From contig JAKATU010000071.1 in assembly GCA_021818585.1 (NCBI GenBank), positions 1 through 58,035 of the forward strand: a stretch of DNA of 58,035 nucleotides. Reading direction: 5' to 3'. Each line of letters opens with the position of its first letter. The stretch's first letter is position 1. The DNA comes from Acidobacteriota bacterium. Its GTDB lineage: Bacteria; Acidobacteriota; Terriglobia; Terriglobales; Acidobacteriaceae. Under the pieces are notes generated by a model. The model was not told where the DNA came from and ran no database searches. It was given only the letters and a program-made list of their open reading frames with translations. This document shows, piece by piece, positions 25,145 through 35,628 of the stretch. Made by a program: the position numbers and the translations under genes.

Positions 25145-26881
25145 ATGACGGAGAATCGGGAATCTGATTTGCTCCGATTACGGCTGCGCGGGATGAGATG
25201 GCCTGTTCTGGCGCTGTATGGACTCGCGGCGCTCGCTCTTCTGGCTGCTGCATGGCAGGGGAGAAGTTATATCAACCCGGATGGCATTTCGTACCTTGAT
25301 GTAGCGAGGAGAATGCTGAAAGGCGATCCCGGAGCTTACTTTCATCCCTATTGGTCGCCGCTTTTGCCTGCGCTTGTGGCGCTGACGATGAAACTCACCT
25401 CGCCATTCCATGTGCCGGCGCTGCTGCTTGCACATGGGGTGATTGCTATCTCCGCAATCGCCGGGCTGGCTTGCTTTGCATTCTTCGCGGCTGAGTGGCG
25501 GTATCTGCTCCAGTCGAAGATAGAGAACGTTTCCCGAGTTGCGGACGTCTCAAGGGTGCTGTTTGGGTTGGCGCTGTATTTATTTGCGGTCATCAAGCTG
25601 ATTGGGGCCGAGGTGGTTTCCCCGGACATTCCGGTGATGGCGATTGTGCTTGCTTTGGCAGGAACAAGCTGCCGCCTAGCGAGCGGACGAGGTGGATGGA
25701 GAAGTGCGATTGGGCTGGGGTTTCTGCTCGCGGCAGGTTACTTCACAAAAGCTGCACTGCTTCCGCTGGGGCTTTTGCTGGTTTTGCTGATGGCTCTTTT
25801 GTGGTTCAGGGGCAGGGCGCGAAGGCGTTACATCCTGGTTGCTCTGCTTGTTTATGCTGCCGTGGCTGGCGCTTATATCGGCATACTGAGCGCCCGGCAG
25901 CACAGGCTGACTTTTGGTGAATCGGGGCGTCTCAATTACGCCTGGTCTGTGCTGGGGAATGCCCCGATGTATGCGGGGTGGACGCAGGGATCGGAAGCGT
26001 CCGGAGCGCCGGTCCATCCGCTGCAGGTTCTGGGGTGGCATCCCGCGATCTTTGCATTCGGAAACACCACGCCGGGAACCGTGCCCTTGTGGTACGACCC
26101 AAGTTACTTTTACCAGGGACTGAAGTTTCACTTCAGTCTGCGGATGCAGATCAGGCAACTGCTGAGGGTTCCGGGGCAGTTGGCGGGGCCGATGCGGGGA
26201 AGCGCGTTTGCGATCCTGCTGGTCCTGATCCTTCTGAGCGTGCCGGTGATTTTGCATGACCTGAAGCGGAAGCCGTTTGGAATGCCGAAGCTGGGAGCGT
26301 CGTGGTTGATGGCGTGGGCCGTGGGCGCGTATTGCATGTACAGCCTCGTTTCGATGAAGCCCCGTTACGTGGCGCCGTTTTTTGTGCTTTTGGTCTATCT
26401 TGTGGCGGAAGAGCTGTACACGCGACTTCCGCTGGGTGCAGTGAGGTTGGGCGGTGGTGTGCTGCTCGCTGGGACGATCCTTTTGTGTGCTGACTTGGTG
26501 GTTTCGCAGACGGTTCGAAGGCAGTTGATTCCGCCGGGCAACAGCGGAAAGACGCAGCAGGTAGTGGCAGATAATCTGAAGGAAATGGGCGTGTCGTCCG
26601 GGGAGAAGATTGCAGTTTTGGCCGATCCGTTCGATGTGTACTATGCGTTTCTCGATCATTTGCATGTCGTGGTAACGATTGGTTTCAAAGGTGGCAACCA
26701 GAGCGGCAATGCGAGCGAGTTCTGGGCTATGGATGCGGCCTCTCGCGAGGAGCTCGAGAGCAAGCTGGCGAGCCTTGGGGTTGTCGCGATAGTGAGTCCC
26801 TCACCTTGCAACGCAGTGGCGGGCCCGGGTTGGCGTGAGGTGGGCAGCCATGAATATTGTGCGCTCAGGATTTCACGATGA
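25145..26881 (+). CDS. Polytopic GT-C-type glycosyltransferase (family 39/ArnT-like)
   Basis: About 578 residues with roughly ten membrane helices and a soluble C-terminal domain. The first periplasmic loop has the acidic motif NPDGISYLDVARRMLKGD, placed as in lipid-phosphate-sugar-dependent GT-C enzymes, where an Asp is catalytic. A second feature is the long loop with PLWYDPSYFYQGLKFHFS. I chose the ATG at 25145: the longer frame from TTG 25019 adds a 42-residue region unlike a membrane-protein N-terminus, and AAGGAA lies just upstream of the ATG. Such enzymes transfer sugars from polyprenyl donors to lipids, glycans or proteins; donor and acceptor are unknown. It is a single gene, with a hairpin downstream. 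Confidence 0.7.
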   Translation: MTENRESDLLRLRLRGMRWPVLALYGLAALALLAAAWQGRSYINPDGISYLDVARRMLKGDPGAYFHPYWSPLLPALVALTMKLTSPFHVPALLLAHGVIAISAIAGLACFAFFAAEWRYLLQSKIENVSRVADVSRVLFGLALYLFAVIKLIGAEVVSPDIPVMAIVLALAGTSCRLASGRGGWRSAIGLGFLLAAGYFTKAALLPLGLLLVLLMALLWFRGRARRRYILVALLVYAAVAGAYIGILSARQHRLTFGESGRLNYAWSVLGNAPMYAGWTQGSEASGAPVHPLQVLGWHPAIFAFGNTTPGTVPLWYDPSYFYQGLKFHFSLRMQIRQLLRVPGQLAGPMRGSAFAILLVLILLSVPVILHDLKRKPFGMPKLGASWLMAWAVGAYCMYSLVSMKPRYVAPFFVLLVYLVAEELYTRLPLGAVRLGGGVLLAGTILLCADLVVSQTVRRQLIPPGNSGKTQQVVADNLKEMGVSSGEKIAVLADPFDVYYAFLDHLHVVVTIGFKGGNQSGNASEFWAMDAASREELESKLASLGVVAIVSPSPCNAVAGPGWREVGSHEYCALRISR

Positions 26882-26883
26882 GG

Positions 26884-26907
26884 GCTCTTGGTGTCTTCCT
26901 CAAGAGC
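26884..26907 (+). terminator. Weak hairpin after the glycosyltransferase gene
   Basis: GCTCTTG (26884-26890) and CAAGAGC (26901-26907) pair across a 10-base loop just after the stop. There is no T-run, so terminator function is uncertain. Confidence 0.35.
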
Positions 26908-26962
26908 TGTTTGGGACGAGGCAGCTCCCGGCGCTGAGGCCTGAGTTTTACACTCAAACCAG

Positions 26963-27847
26963 ATGCTCAACCGAGGCTATGCCTACACCTCCATGATCGG
27001 CAGTGAACACGCAGAACAAACGCTGCTCTCGCACCTGGCATGCCTTTACTCGCACTCCACTCGCGAAGTCTGGCAAGAGCGGCTCAACCGCGGAGAAGTC
27101 AGACTGAATGGCGTGACTGCGAACGGAAGCGAATTGGTTGCTGCCGGCCAGACGCTTGTCTGGAACCGTCCACCATGGAATGAGCCAGACGCGCCACGGC
27201 ATTTTGAAGTTCTGTTGGATGAGGCCCATTTGCTGGCCGTGAACAAACCCGGCGGGTTGCCCACGCTCCCCGGCGGCGGCTACATGGAAAACACCCTGCT
27301 GCGCATGGTGCAAGAGCGATGGCCGGATGCAAATCCAGTCCACCGGCTGGGCCGAGCCACCAGCGGCATTGTTCTTTTTGCCAAAACAGCGCAGGCCGCT
27401 TCGCGTCTGAAGGCAGACTGGAACACGCCGGAAGTGGAAAAGAGCTATCGGGCACTGGCGCAGAAGGTTGCGCTTCAGGAAATCTACGAGATTGTGACGC
27501 CGATTGGTCTGGTGCCGCATCCGCGAATTGGTTCGGTTTGGGCAGCCAGCCCGGATGGCAAGCCGTCGAAGTCTGTGGCCCGGGTGATTTTCCGCTCCGC
27601 GAACACCACGACGTTTATGGTCAGCCTGCATTCGGGACGTCCTCATCAGATCAGAATCCATCTGGCCTCCATCGGCCATCCACTGGTGGGCGATCCGCTG
27701 TACGGTTTTTCCGGCCAGCCCATCGAAAAGGATCCCGGGCTGCCGGGCGATGGAGGGTATCTTCTGCACGCGCAATTCCTGAGATTCCGGCACCCCATTA
27801 CTGGAGTGCAGATGGACCTGGAGGCGACTCTGCCATTTGGATTTTGA
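26963..27847 (+). CDS. RluA-family pseudouridine synthase-like protein lacking the catalytic Asp
   Basis: A 294-residue protein with an S4-like RNA-binding region (about 35-65, REVWQERLNRGEVRLNG) and an RluA-family synthase domain (about 80-285). The domain includes LLAVNKPGGLPT, HSGRPHQIRIHLASIGHPL and VGDPLYG. The family's invariant motif HRLDxxTSG reads HRLGRATSG: the nucleophilic Asp is Gly130 (codon GGC at 27350-27352, one base from GAC). Either this subfamily does not make pseudouridine, or it binds RNA in another role, or a different residue compensates. All other landmarks are intact, so it is not obviously a pseudogene. It converges with the SGNH gene downstream. Confidence 0.85.
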   Translation: MLNRGYAYTSMIGSEHAEQTLLSHLACLYSHSTREVWQERLNRGEVRLNGVTANGSELVAAGQTLVWNRPPWNEPDAPRHFEVLLDEAHLLAVNKPGGLPTLPGGGYMENTLLRMVQERWPDANPVHRLGRATSGIVLFAKTAQAASRLKADWNTPEVEKSYRALAQKVALQEIYEIVTPIGLVPHPRIGSVWAASPDGKPSKSVARVIFRSANTTTFMVSLHSGRPHQIRIHLASIGHPLVGDPLYGFSGQPIEKDPGLPGDGGYLLHAQFLRFRHPITGVQMDLEATLPFGF

Positions 27848-27901
27848 TCGCAGGAACAGGCTTACGGTGGGAAGCCGGGAGCCTGAGAGGTGGACCGGCT
27901 T

Positions 27902-29155
27902 TCATTTGGGGTGAACCTGGCGCGGTGATTTCGCAAACCACCCCAACGGAATCGCATCGGCCATATGCTTGTAACCCGCCGGTCCCGGATGCAGATGCCC
28001 GCCCGAGTCATACTTCGGATTCAGCCGCTCCGGATCAGCCGGGTCCTGCATCACCTTCGAAAAATCAATCACCTTGTCAAAGTGCCCAGGCTTTCGAATC
28101 CACGCGTTGATCTCTTCGCGATCCTTCTCAATCATCGCGTCCGGATGGTAATACAGCGACCCCTTGAACGGCATGATCGTCCCGCCAATCGCCTCGATCC
28201 CATGCTGGTGCGCCAGAAAAATCATCTGCTCATAAGCAAGAATCATCTGCTGCACCATCGCCTTGTTCTCCGCCAGCGTTACATCCTTCTTGAGCCCCAT
28301 CACGCCCAGGTCATTCACGCCTTCCAGCACAATCAGGTACTTCACCCCCGGCTGCGCCAGCACATCGCTGTAAACCCGCGCCGCCGCCGCCGGACCAAGT
28401 CCATAATGCAGCAGCCGGTTGCCGCCAATTCCCTCATTCAGCACGCACACATCACGCGTCTTACGGTTGGCCTGCAGCCGCGCCGCCAGAAAATCCGGCC
28501 ATCTCTGATTCTTGTTCGTCCCGCTCGCATGCCCGTCCGTAATCGAGTCGCCCAGCGCCACAATGCACCGTGCGCGCCGCGGCGCAGCCACCTCCACGCC
28601 AGACAACTCAAACCAGTGATCCACCGTGCCCACGCCGGTCATCTCCGCCGCGGAAACATGATCCCCATGCTCATAATAGGTCGTAGCCCGCGAACCCGGA
28701 TGGCTCGTCTCCCGCGCAGGGGCCTGCTTCAGGTAATACGTAATCGCCACGTTCGACAGCGGCGCCGCATCAAACGTAACCGGATCGGATACATATTCCG
28801 CGCCCGCCGGAATTGTCACCTCCGCGCGGCCCCCAAACGTCACTACCGTATCCGTCTTCGCCTCAATCTGCGAAGAACCAGGCGCAACCGCCCGCGCAAT
28901 GTGGACGGAAGTAAACCTCAGCGGCAGCGTCCCCCACTGGTTCGACAAGCGTATCCGTAACTCATCCCCACCCAGCGAAAGATGGACCACCTGCCGTACC
29001 GTCGCATTCGTCAAATCCGCCGCGGGCAGGGTGTTGCGCGGCTCCGGAATCTGCTGCGACGAAGCCCAGCTGCCTACCCAGCGCATATTAAGAGGAAGCA
29101 TTTGCGCCGACGCGCCCACGCTGATCAGCACCATCAGGTAAATCAATTTATTCAT
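27902..29155 (-). CDS. Secreted SGNH/GDSL hydrolase (paralogue 1)
   Basis: About 417 residues. I choose the ATG at 29155, which gives a normal signal peptide (NKLIYLMVLISVGASAQ); the longer TTG/GTG-type extension lacks one. An N-terminal beta-rich region (WVGSWASSQQ, then VVHLSLGGDELRIRLSNQWG) precedes the SGNH esterase core: block I GDSITDG, block II Gly in GGNRLL, block III Asn in EGVNDLG and block V HLHPGPAGY with the catalytic His. Enzymes of this architecture deacetylate or de-esterify carbohydrates in the periplasm or outside the cell; the substrate is unknown. A similar gene lies just upstream on the same strand, with a terminator between the two. Confidence 0.9.
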   Translation of the reverse strand: MNKLIYLMVLISVGASAQMLPLNMRWVGSWASSQQIPEPRNTLPAADLTNATVRQVVHLSLGGDELRIRLSNQWGTLPLRFTSVHIARAVAPGSSQIEAKTDTVVTFGGRAEVTIPAGAEYVSDPVTFDAAPLSNVAITYYLKQAPARETSHPGSRATTYYEHGDHVSAAEMTGVGTVDHWFELSGVEVAAPRRARCIVALGDSITDGHASGTNKNQRWPDFLAARLQANRKTRDVCVLNEGIGGNRLLHYGLGPAAAARVYSDVLAQPGVKYLIVLEGVNDLGVMGLKKDVTLAENKAMVQQMILAYEQMIFLAHQHGIEAIGGTIMPFKGSLYYHPDAMIEKDREEINAWIRKPGHFDKVIDFSKVMQDPADPERLNPKYDSGGHLHPGPAGYKHMADAIPLGWFAKSPRQVHPK

Positions 29156-29201
29156 GCCAAACAGCATATCCCCTGCAAGCCGCTCCGCGCATCTTACGCG
29201 C

Positions 29202-29240
29202 AATAAAAGATGCCCCGACTCTCACGAATCAGGGCATTCC
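29202..29240 (-). terminator. Rho-independent terminator between the two SGNH genes
   Basis: On the minus strand ATGCCC..GATTC pairs with GAGTC..GGGCAT (with wobble), followed by CTTTTATTG. It should end the transcript of SGNH paralogue 2, so paralogue 1 probably has its own promoter. Confidence 0.75.
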
Positions 29241-29258
29241 GTAGCTCTGCTCTTCAAG

Positions 29259-30494
29259 CTACTTCGTGAACCAATTTAGATTGAAGGCATTCGCCATCGC
29301 CTGATACCCGGCCGGATTCGGATGCAGAAGACCCCGCGCACCAAGATTCGGCGCAAACCGCGAGGGATCGCTCGGATCAGCCGTCGCCTTGTTGAAGTGC
29401 ACCACGTAGTCAAAGTGTCCCGGCTGCCGAATCCACGCGTTCAGCTTGCGCCACGCCGCCTGGTACATCGGTCCGCCTTCCTTGTCATACCCGGAACCGC
29501 CATACGGCGTCAGCGTCGCGCCAATCACAATCAGCCCGCGCGCATGCGCCGCGTCGATAATCTCCTGGTAGGCGTTCTCCAGGTGTGTTACCAGCGTGTT
29601 CACATCCGCTTGGTTCTTATCGCCCGAGCGCGCCAGGTGGCCAATGTCGTTGATCGCCTCCAGCACCACCACGTACTTCACGCCCGGTTGCGAAAGCACA
29701 TCCCGATCCAGTCGCGCCATCGCGGCCGGCCCCGTGCCATCCAACAGCACGCGATTCCCGCTGATGCCTTCATTCAGCACGCACACGTCCCGCGTCGCAG
29801 GATTCGCCTGCAACCGCGCCGCCAGGTCATCGGGCCAACGATTGTTTCCGTTCACCGTCGACTCCCAGCCATCCGTAATCGAGTCGCCAAACGCCACCAC
29901 GCAACGATCCTGCTGCCGCGTACCCACTTCCACACCCGTCAGCCAGTACCAGTGGTCAACCTTCACCTCGTTCGCCAGCCTCGCCGCAGAAACCTGGTCC
30001 CCATGCGCAAAGAAGCTCGTCGCGTTCGAATTGTCGTGAAACGTCTCGGGCGCAGGCGGAGCGTCAATGTGGAAGCTCACCGCAAGGTTCGACAAAGGCT
30101 TCGCGTCAAACTTCACCGGGTCGGAAACATACGCAGCACCCGCCGGAATCGTCACGCCCTGCTTCCCAAAAAACGTCACCATCGTGTCCGTACCCGGCTC
30201 AATCTTCGATGACGTCGTACTCACCGGCAACGCGATATGCACCGACGTGATTCGCATCGGCCCCGCTCCAAACAAATTCGACAAACGGACGCGCACATAA
30301 TCCCCGCCCGTCGAAAGATGCACAATCTCGCGGAACGTCGTGTTCTTAAAAACCGAAGCAGGTGGAACCTCCGCTGCACTCACCTGCATCGGAGAGGTCG
30401 CCCAACTCCCAGCCCAATGCAGATTCCTCGGAGCGGCCTGCGCCCCTGTCGTGAAAGCCAAACTCAGCAAAACTACTGCCAATCCCTTCATCAA
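29259..30494 (-). CDS. Secreted SGNH/GDSL hydrolase (paralogue 2)
   Basis: A 411-residue paralogue of the downstream gene with the same order: signal peptide (MKGLAVVLLSLAFTTGAQA), beta-rich N-terminal domain (HWAGSWATSPM, then IVHLSTGGDYVRVRLSN), then GDSITDG, SGNRVL, EAINDIG and LLHPNPAGY. All catalytic positions are present. The paralogues are clearly diverged, so the duplication is not recent. Likely an extracytoplasmic carbohydrate esterase; no CAZyme lies directly beside it. Confidence 0.9.
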   Translation of the reverse strand: MMKGLAVVLLSLAFTTGAQAAPRNLHWAGSWATSPMQVSAAEVPPASVFKNTTFREIVHLSTGGDYVRVRLSNLFGAGPMRITSVHIALPVSTTSSKIEPGTDTMVTFFGKQGVTIPAGAAYVSDPVKFDAKPLSNLAVSFHIDAPPAPETFHDNSNATSFFAHGDQVSAARLANEVKVDHWYWLTGVEVGTRQQDRCVVAFGDSITDGWESTVNGNNRWPDDLAARLQANPATRDVCVLNEGISGNRVLLDGTGPAAMARLDRDVLSQPGVKYVVVLEAINDIGHLARSGDKNQADVNTLVTHLENAYQEIIDAAHARGLIVIGATLTPYGGSGYDKEGGPMYQAAWRKLNAWIRQPGHFDYVVHFNKATADPSDPSRFAPNLGARGLLHPNPAGYQAMANAFNLNWFTK

Positions 30495-30654
30495 AACCTA
30501 TTCTCCTCACGCACAACAAATTCCCGGCGGTCTGACCTCGCCATTTCGAGCACGCAAGAATGCTAACCCATGCAGCACACCTCACGCATGCCAACCAAAA
30601 AACTTCCAAATAGAAAAGCTCCAGAAAAAGGGACCGCAACCTTAACCAGACGAA

Positions 30655-31395
30655 CTAATTCTGGTCGTCGCCCACCACAACCCGTAAAGGTTGCCGCCGC
30701 ACTGCAGGTTCATCCTGAATCAGCACCGTCCGCACCTCGCCACCCGCGTACGTTGCGCTGCTTCCCATAAAAACCGGCTCCGTGCTGCCCGCCCGCGTCA
30801 CCACCAGCGCATATTTCCCATCCGGCAAATTTAAGTAGCCGGAATCCTGCCCCGGTTGAAGCCCCTTCACCACCGGCGTCGCCTCGCTCACTGTCTCGTC
30901 AGGAGCCAGGTAATACACATCGACAGCTCCGGTCGTCGGTGCCGCCTGCAGAAAGCGAACTGAAAAATCCCCCAAAGGCGACGATTCCGCCTTGTCCGTC
31001 AGCAGCTTCGCACGGAACCTGCTGCCCGCATCTGTCAGATATACAGAGCGCTGCGCCGCAGCCCCAAGAACCGGCGTCAGCTTCGCCAGTGGCGTATTCG
31101 TGCCTGCGGCATCCACCGTAATCGTCACCGGCCCCGGCGCCAGAATCGCATAGTGCGTAATCATTCCGGCGGTCACGTTCTGGGCTATTTCTGTCTTCCC
31201 GGCATAAACATCCACAGCCGGCGCGTTGTACGATGCGTCCACCACCCGCACCAGAGAAGTCGTCTCAGGCTGGGATACCGACTGGCAGGCGCACAGCGGC
31301 CACACCACCGCTGCCGCCGCCATCCCACCGGCGATCCGCCTCCACAAAATCCGGTCCTTTACCCCTGCCATCTCACAACTCTTCTCTGGATCCAT
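30655..31395 (-). CDS. DUF4397-domain putative lipoprotein
   Basis: About 246 residues from the ATG at 31395 (an ATG at 31371 or TTG at 31446 are alternatives). The N-terminus has a hydrophobic segment ending in VWPLCACQ, a plausible though not perfect lipobox, so the protein may be lipid-anchored. The rest is a DUF4397-type beta-sandwich: LVRVVDASYNAPAVDVYAG, then VRFLQAAPTTGAVDVYYLAP, two matching half-repeats with the VR..(D/Q)A..A..VDVY pattern. The function of the family is not established. It is transcribed away from rpoD. Confidence 0.75.
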   Translation of the reverse strand: MDPEKSCEMAGVKDRILWRRIAGGMAAAAVVWPLCACQSVSQPETTSLVRVVDASYNAPAVDVYAGKTEIAQNVTAGMITHYAILAPGPVTITVDAAGTNTPLAKLTPVLGAAAQRSVYLTDAGSRFRAKLLTDKAESSPLGDFSVRFLQAAPTTGAVDVYYLAPDETVSEATPVVKGLQPGQDSGYLNLPDGKYALVVTRAGSTEPVFMGSSATYAGGEVRTVLIQDEPAVRRQPLRVVVGDDQN

Positions 31396-31822
31396 ATTAA
31401 CGACTTTCGCCCGTCCCCACCCGAACCGCCCGCCCGATTCGCTCAACGCACAAAAAAATCATCGTTATCTATAACATCTAAAATAACTTATGGTAATTCC
31501 AGGACAACAAACCCCATTCCATGGCTGGAATGGAAAATCCCGCCCATCCGGTGCACCGAATTCATATTTCCTACATCTATTATTTAGGAATCTGTCCAGT
31601 AACCGGACACCATCGCGGAGGGCTCAGCGCATGCATCGCACGAGTCGCGCCGTGTTTACGGCTTTTGCCCAACGCATGATAACCTATAAACTCTGGGGGA
31701 AAAGTGCGCCCATTATCCCGCGGCTCTGTCCGCATAGGGAAACGCCTCATGACGGCCTCAATCGCACTTCGTCCAATTCATTTAGCCAGATCCGACTCTT
31801 TTATTGCGGGAGATAAATCCGC
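31396..31822. other. Divergent region upstream of rpoD, with inverted repeats and a dif-like 28-mer
   Basis: No gene was recognised in this 427-base AT-richer stretch. It holds CCATTCCA-TGGC-TGGAATGG (31514-31533, perfect 8-bp stem), TGTCCAGTAACCGGACA (31593-31609, an imperfect palindrome) and a 28-base arrangement at 31471-31498 described separately. A -10-like GATAAC with TTTACG 17 bases upstream near 31655-31683 is a weak promoter candidate for rpoD. Confidence 0.45.
31471..31498. other. Weak dif-like site (XerC/XerD recombination) candidate
   Basis: Left arm ATAACATCTAA, six-base centre AATAAC, right arm TTATGGTAATT. The right arm matches the classic XerD arm TTATGTTAAAT at 9 of 11 positions; the left arm is a poor match. 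It is within about 4 kb of the strand-composition switch. AT-rich chance similarity is quite possible. Confidence 0.2.
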
Positions 31823-33502
<1,680 letters not shown>

Positions 33503-33521
33503 CTGTCTTTATGCCAAAAGC

Positions 33522-33555
33522 AGTGGGCCGCTCAATGAGCGGCCCACTTTCTTTG
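33522..33555. terminator. Bidirectional terminator between rpoD and the AI-2E transporter gene
   Basis: AGTGGGCCGCTCA-A-TGAGCGGCCCACT is a 13-bp near-perfect palindrome followed by TTCTTT on the plus strand, between two convergent genes. Confidence 0.85.
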
Positions 33556-33569
33556 GCGTCTTCTACAGG

Positions 33570-35513
33570 TTATCCCGCTGTGGCTGGCTCGCTCGCAGCC
33601 TCCGTCATCCGCACCGGGCGGCACTCGAGCAATAGCAAAAGCGACTGTTCCAGATCCGTCACAATCGCCGTGGGACGGCTCCGCCCAAACCGGCTTCGAA
33701 TATCCTCAGGGTCGCCCTCGGCGCCCCACAACCCCACCACCAGCCGGTTCTTGGGCATCTGCTCGCGAATCTGCTGGCAAAGACCTCGCGCATGCGCAAA
33801 GGCAAACGGCGGCAGAGCGCTCAGCAATGCAGATGTGCTCTGGTCCTGTCCCAGCCGCTCCAGAATCTCCGGCGTCAGCGCCGATGCGGCCAGCACCATC
33901 GTGTGCCGTCCCGCCCGCTCCAGCAGTTGCGCCACCATCATCGCAGCCAGTTCGTCCGCCTCGTCATGCGCCGCCACACACACAATCGGGCAGCCCTTGT
34001 ACTGGGTCGCCCGCTGCGCGGAAAGCTGCAACCGCTCCGGCCAAACATTCTTGGCGTCTCCATGCTCGGCCATCACTTCCGTCACGCTCTGGTACAGGTA
34101 GCTGCTGCGCACATCATCCAGGTTGCCCTTTTTCTTATCCTGCTCGGCCAGCATCAACGCAGGCAGCAGCACCGAGTCATACAGGTCCACGAGCGTTCTG
34201 CCTTCCAGGTATCGCCCGGCAATGTTCTGCGCGGATGCATGGTCCATCGCCAGCAGCCGCTCGTAAAATGCCGCTTCTGGAGCCAGCTCCGCCTCTTCGC
34301 CCAGGAGCACATATAAAAATCGTAACTGTGGCAGATACCTTCCCACCACGATCAAACACACCGTCAGCGGCGTTGAAAGAATCAGCCCGGCCCAGCCCCA
34401 AAGCAGCGTCCAGATAAGCGCCGTGACCAGTAGCGCCAGCGGAGACACCCCCGTATGCGTGCCATACAGCCACGGCTCCACGAAATTGCTCACCAGCGAC
34501 TCCGTCGCAATGAACAGCACAACGACAAACAGCGGATGCCACCACCCCGGGAACACCGCCAGCGTAAAGATCACCGTCGCTGAACCTGCCACCAGCACCC
34601 CGAAATAAGGCACGAGCCGTAGCAGTCCGAACAGCACACCCCACAGCGTCGCGTTCGGAACATGCAGCAGATTCAATCCCAGTCCAATCACAATTCCATA
34701 AGCGGTATTCACCAGCACATTCATGATCAGGTACGTGCTGATGCGCTGCCCGGCATCATTCAGCGCCCGCATCATTACATTGATCTGGCCCTCCCCGGCC
34801 AGCAGCAAAACACGATTGCGCAAATCCTCCCGCTTGAACAGCATATAGACCGTGAACACCACGACGATCGCAAAGATCCCCAGCGGTTTCACCACCGGCA
34901 GCAGCAACGAACCCAGGTACGCCGGCAGCGACTGCGGCGGGGTAACTACCTGAACCTGCGCGGGAGCGCTGTTCCCCTTGCTCTGCGCCTGAGCCTGCGC
35001 CTGCGCCTCCAATCGCAAAATCTCTTTCTCCAGGTCATTGCGATTCATGTACCGGAAGGTCGGCGGCTCACTCGGCTTCACCGCGGGTTGCGCAGGTACC
35101 GGCATCGCACCCGAGAGATCATCGCTCAGTTTCTTGATGCTGCTCACCGCCTGCCCCAGCGGCCCGCTCGAGGGCACATGGATCGAGTTAATCTTGCTTT
35201 CAATGTTGTCGCGGTAGTTAGGCAGCGCATTCACCACGCTCAGCATCTGCACGCTCACAACCCAGCCAATCACCGTCAGCACGCCAAACGCGGCCACCAC
35301 CACCAGGATCACCGAAGGACCTCGCTTCAGGTGCATCCGCTCCAGCCGCATCACCGCCGGCGTCAGCAAAAAGCTCAACGTCAGCGCCATCGCCAGCGGA
35401 ATAAAAATATCCCGCCCAAAGTACAGCGCCGCCAGTCCCGCAGCAAACATCAGCAACGGCTCGCTGGCCAAAAGTGTCTTGCGACTTGTGGATAGGGTAT
35501 CGGCTGCCATCAA
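33570..35513 (-). CDS. AI-2E/PerM-family transporter with extra C-terminal cytoplasmic domain
   Basis: A 647-residue protein. The N-terminal 420 residues have the AI-2E family layout: membrane helices at the start (LLMFAAGLAALYFGRDIFIP), a long soluble loop (about 95-215, with an AQAQAQAQ repeat), then helices containing FGLLRLVPYFGVLVAG and the family motif VEPWLYGTHTGVSPLAL. The last 220 residues are soluble and not part of the usual family: an alpha-helical part (LLAMDHASAQNIAGRYLEG) and an alpha/beta part (CPIVCVAAHDEADELAAMMV, then LVVGLWG) resembling cobalamin-binding-type regulatory folds. No ligand can be assigned. It is convergent with rpoD. Confidence 0.85.
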   Translation of the reverse strand: MMAADTLSTSRKTLLASEPLLMFAAGLAALYFGRDIFIPLAMALTLSFLLTPAVMRLERMHLKRGPSVILVVVAAFGVLTVIGWVVSVQMLSVVNALPNYRDNIESKINSIHVPSSGPLGQAVSSIKKLSDDLSGAMPVPAQPAVKPSEPPTFRYMNRNDLEKEILRLEAQAQAQAQSKGNSAPAQVQVVTPPQSLPAYLGSLLLPVVKPLGIFAIVVVFTVYMLFKREDLRNRVLLLAGEGQINVMMRALNDAGQRISTYLIMNVLVNTAYGIVIGLGLNLLHVPNATLWGVLFGLLRLVPYFGVLVAGSATVIFTLAVFPGWWHPLFVVVLFIATESLVSNFVEPWLYGTHTGVSPLALLVTALIWTLLWGWAGLILSTPLTVCLIVVGRYLPQLRFLYVLLGEEAELAPEAAFYERLLAMDHASAQNIAGRYLEGRTLVDLYDSVLLPALMLAEQDKKKGNLDDVRSSYLYQSVTEVMAEHGDAKNVWPERLQLSAQRATQYKGCPIVCVAAHDEADELAAMMVAQLLERAGRHTMVLAASALTPEILERLGQDQSTSALLSALPPFAFAHARGLCQQIREQMPKNRLVVGLWGAEGDPEDIRSRFGRSRPTAIVTDLEQSLLLLLECRPVRMTEAASEPATAG

Positions 35514-35628
35514 AAATCGATCTCTGTATCAGTATGCCGTTTTTAGTCCCCGCGAGTGCATGAAACCTTATCGGAACCTCTCCGGTCTCCTTTGCGTACA
35601 TCAGGCAGGCTTCCAGGAGGTTGCACAA

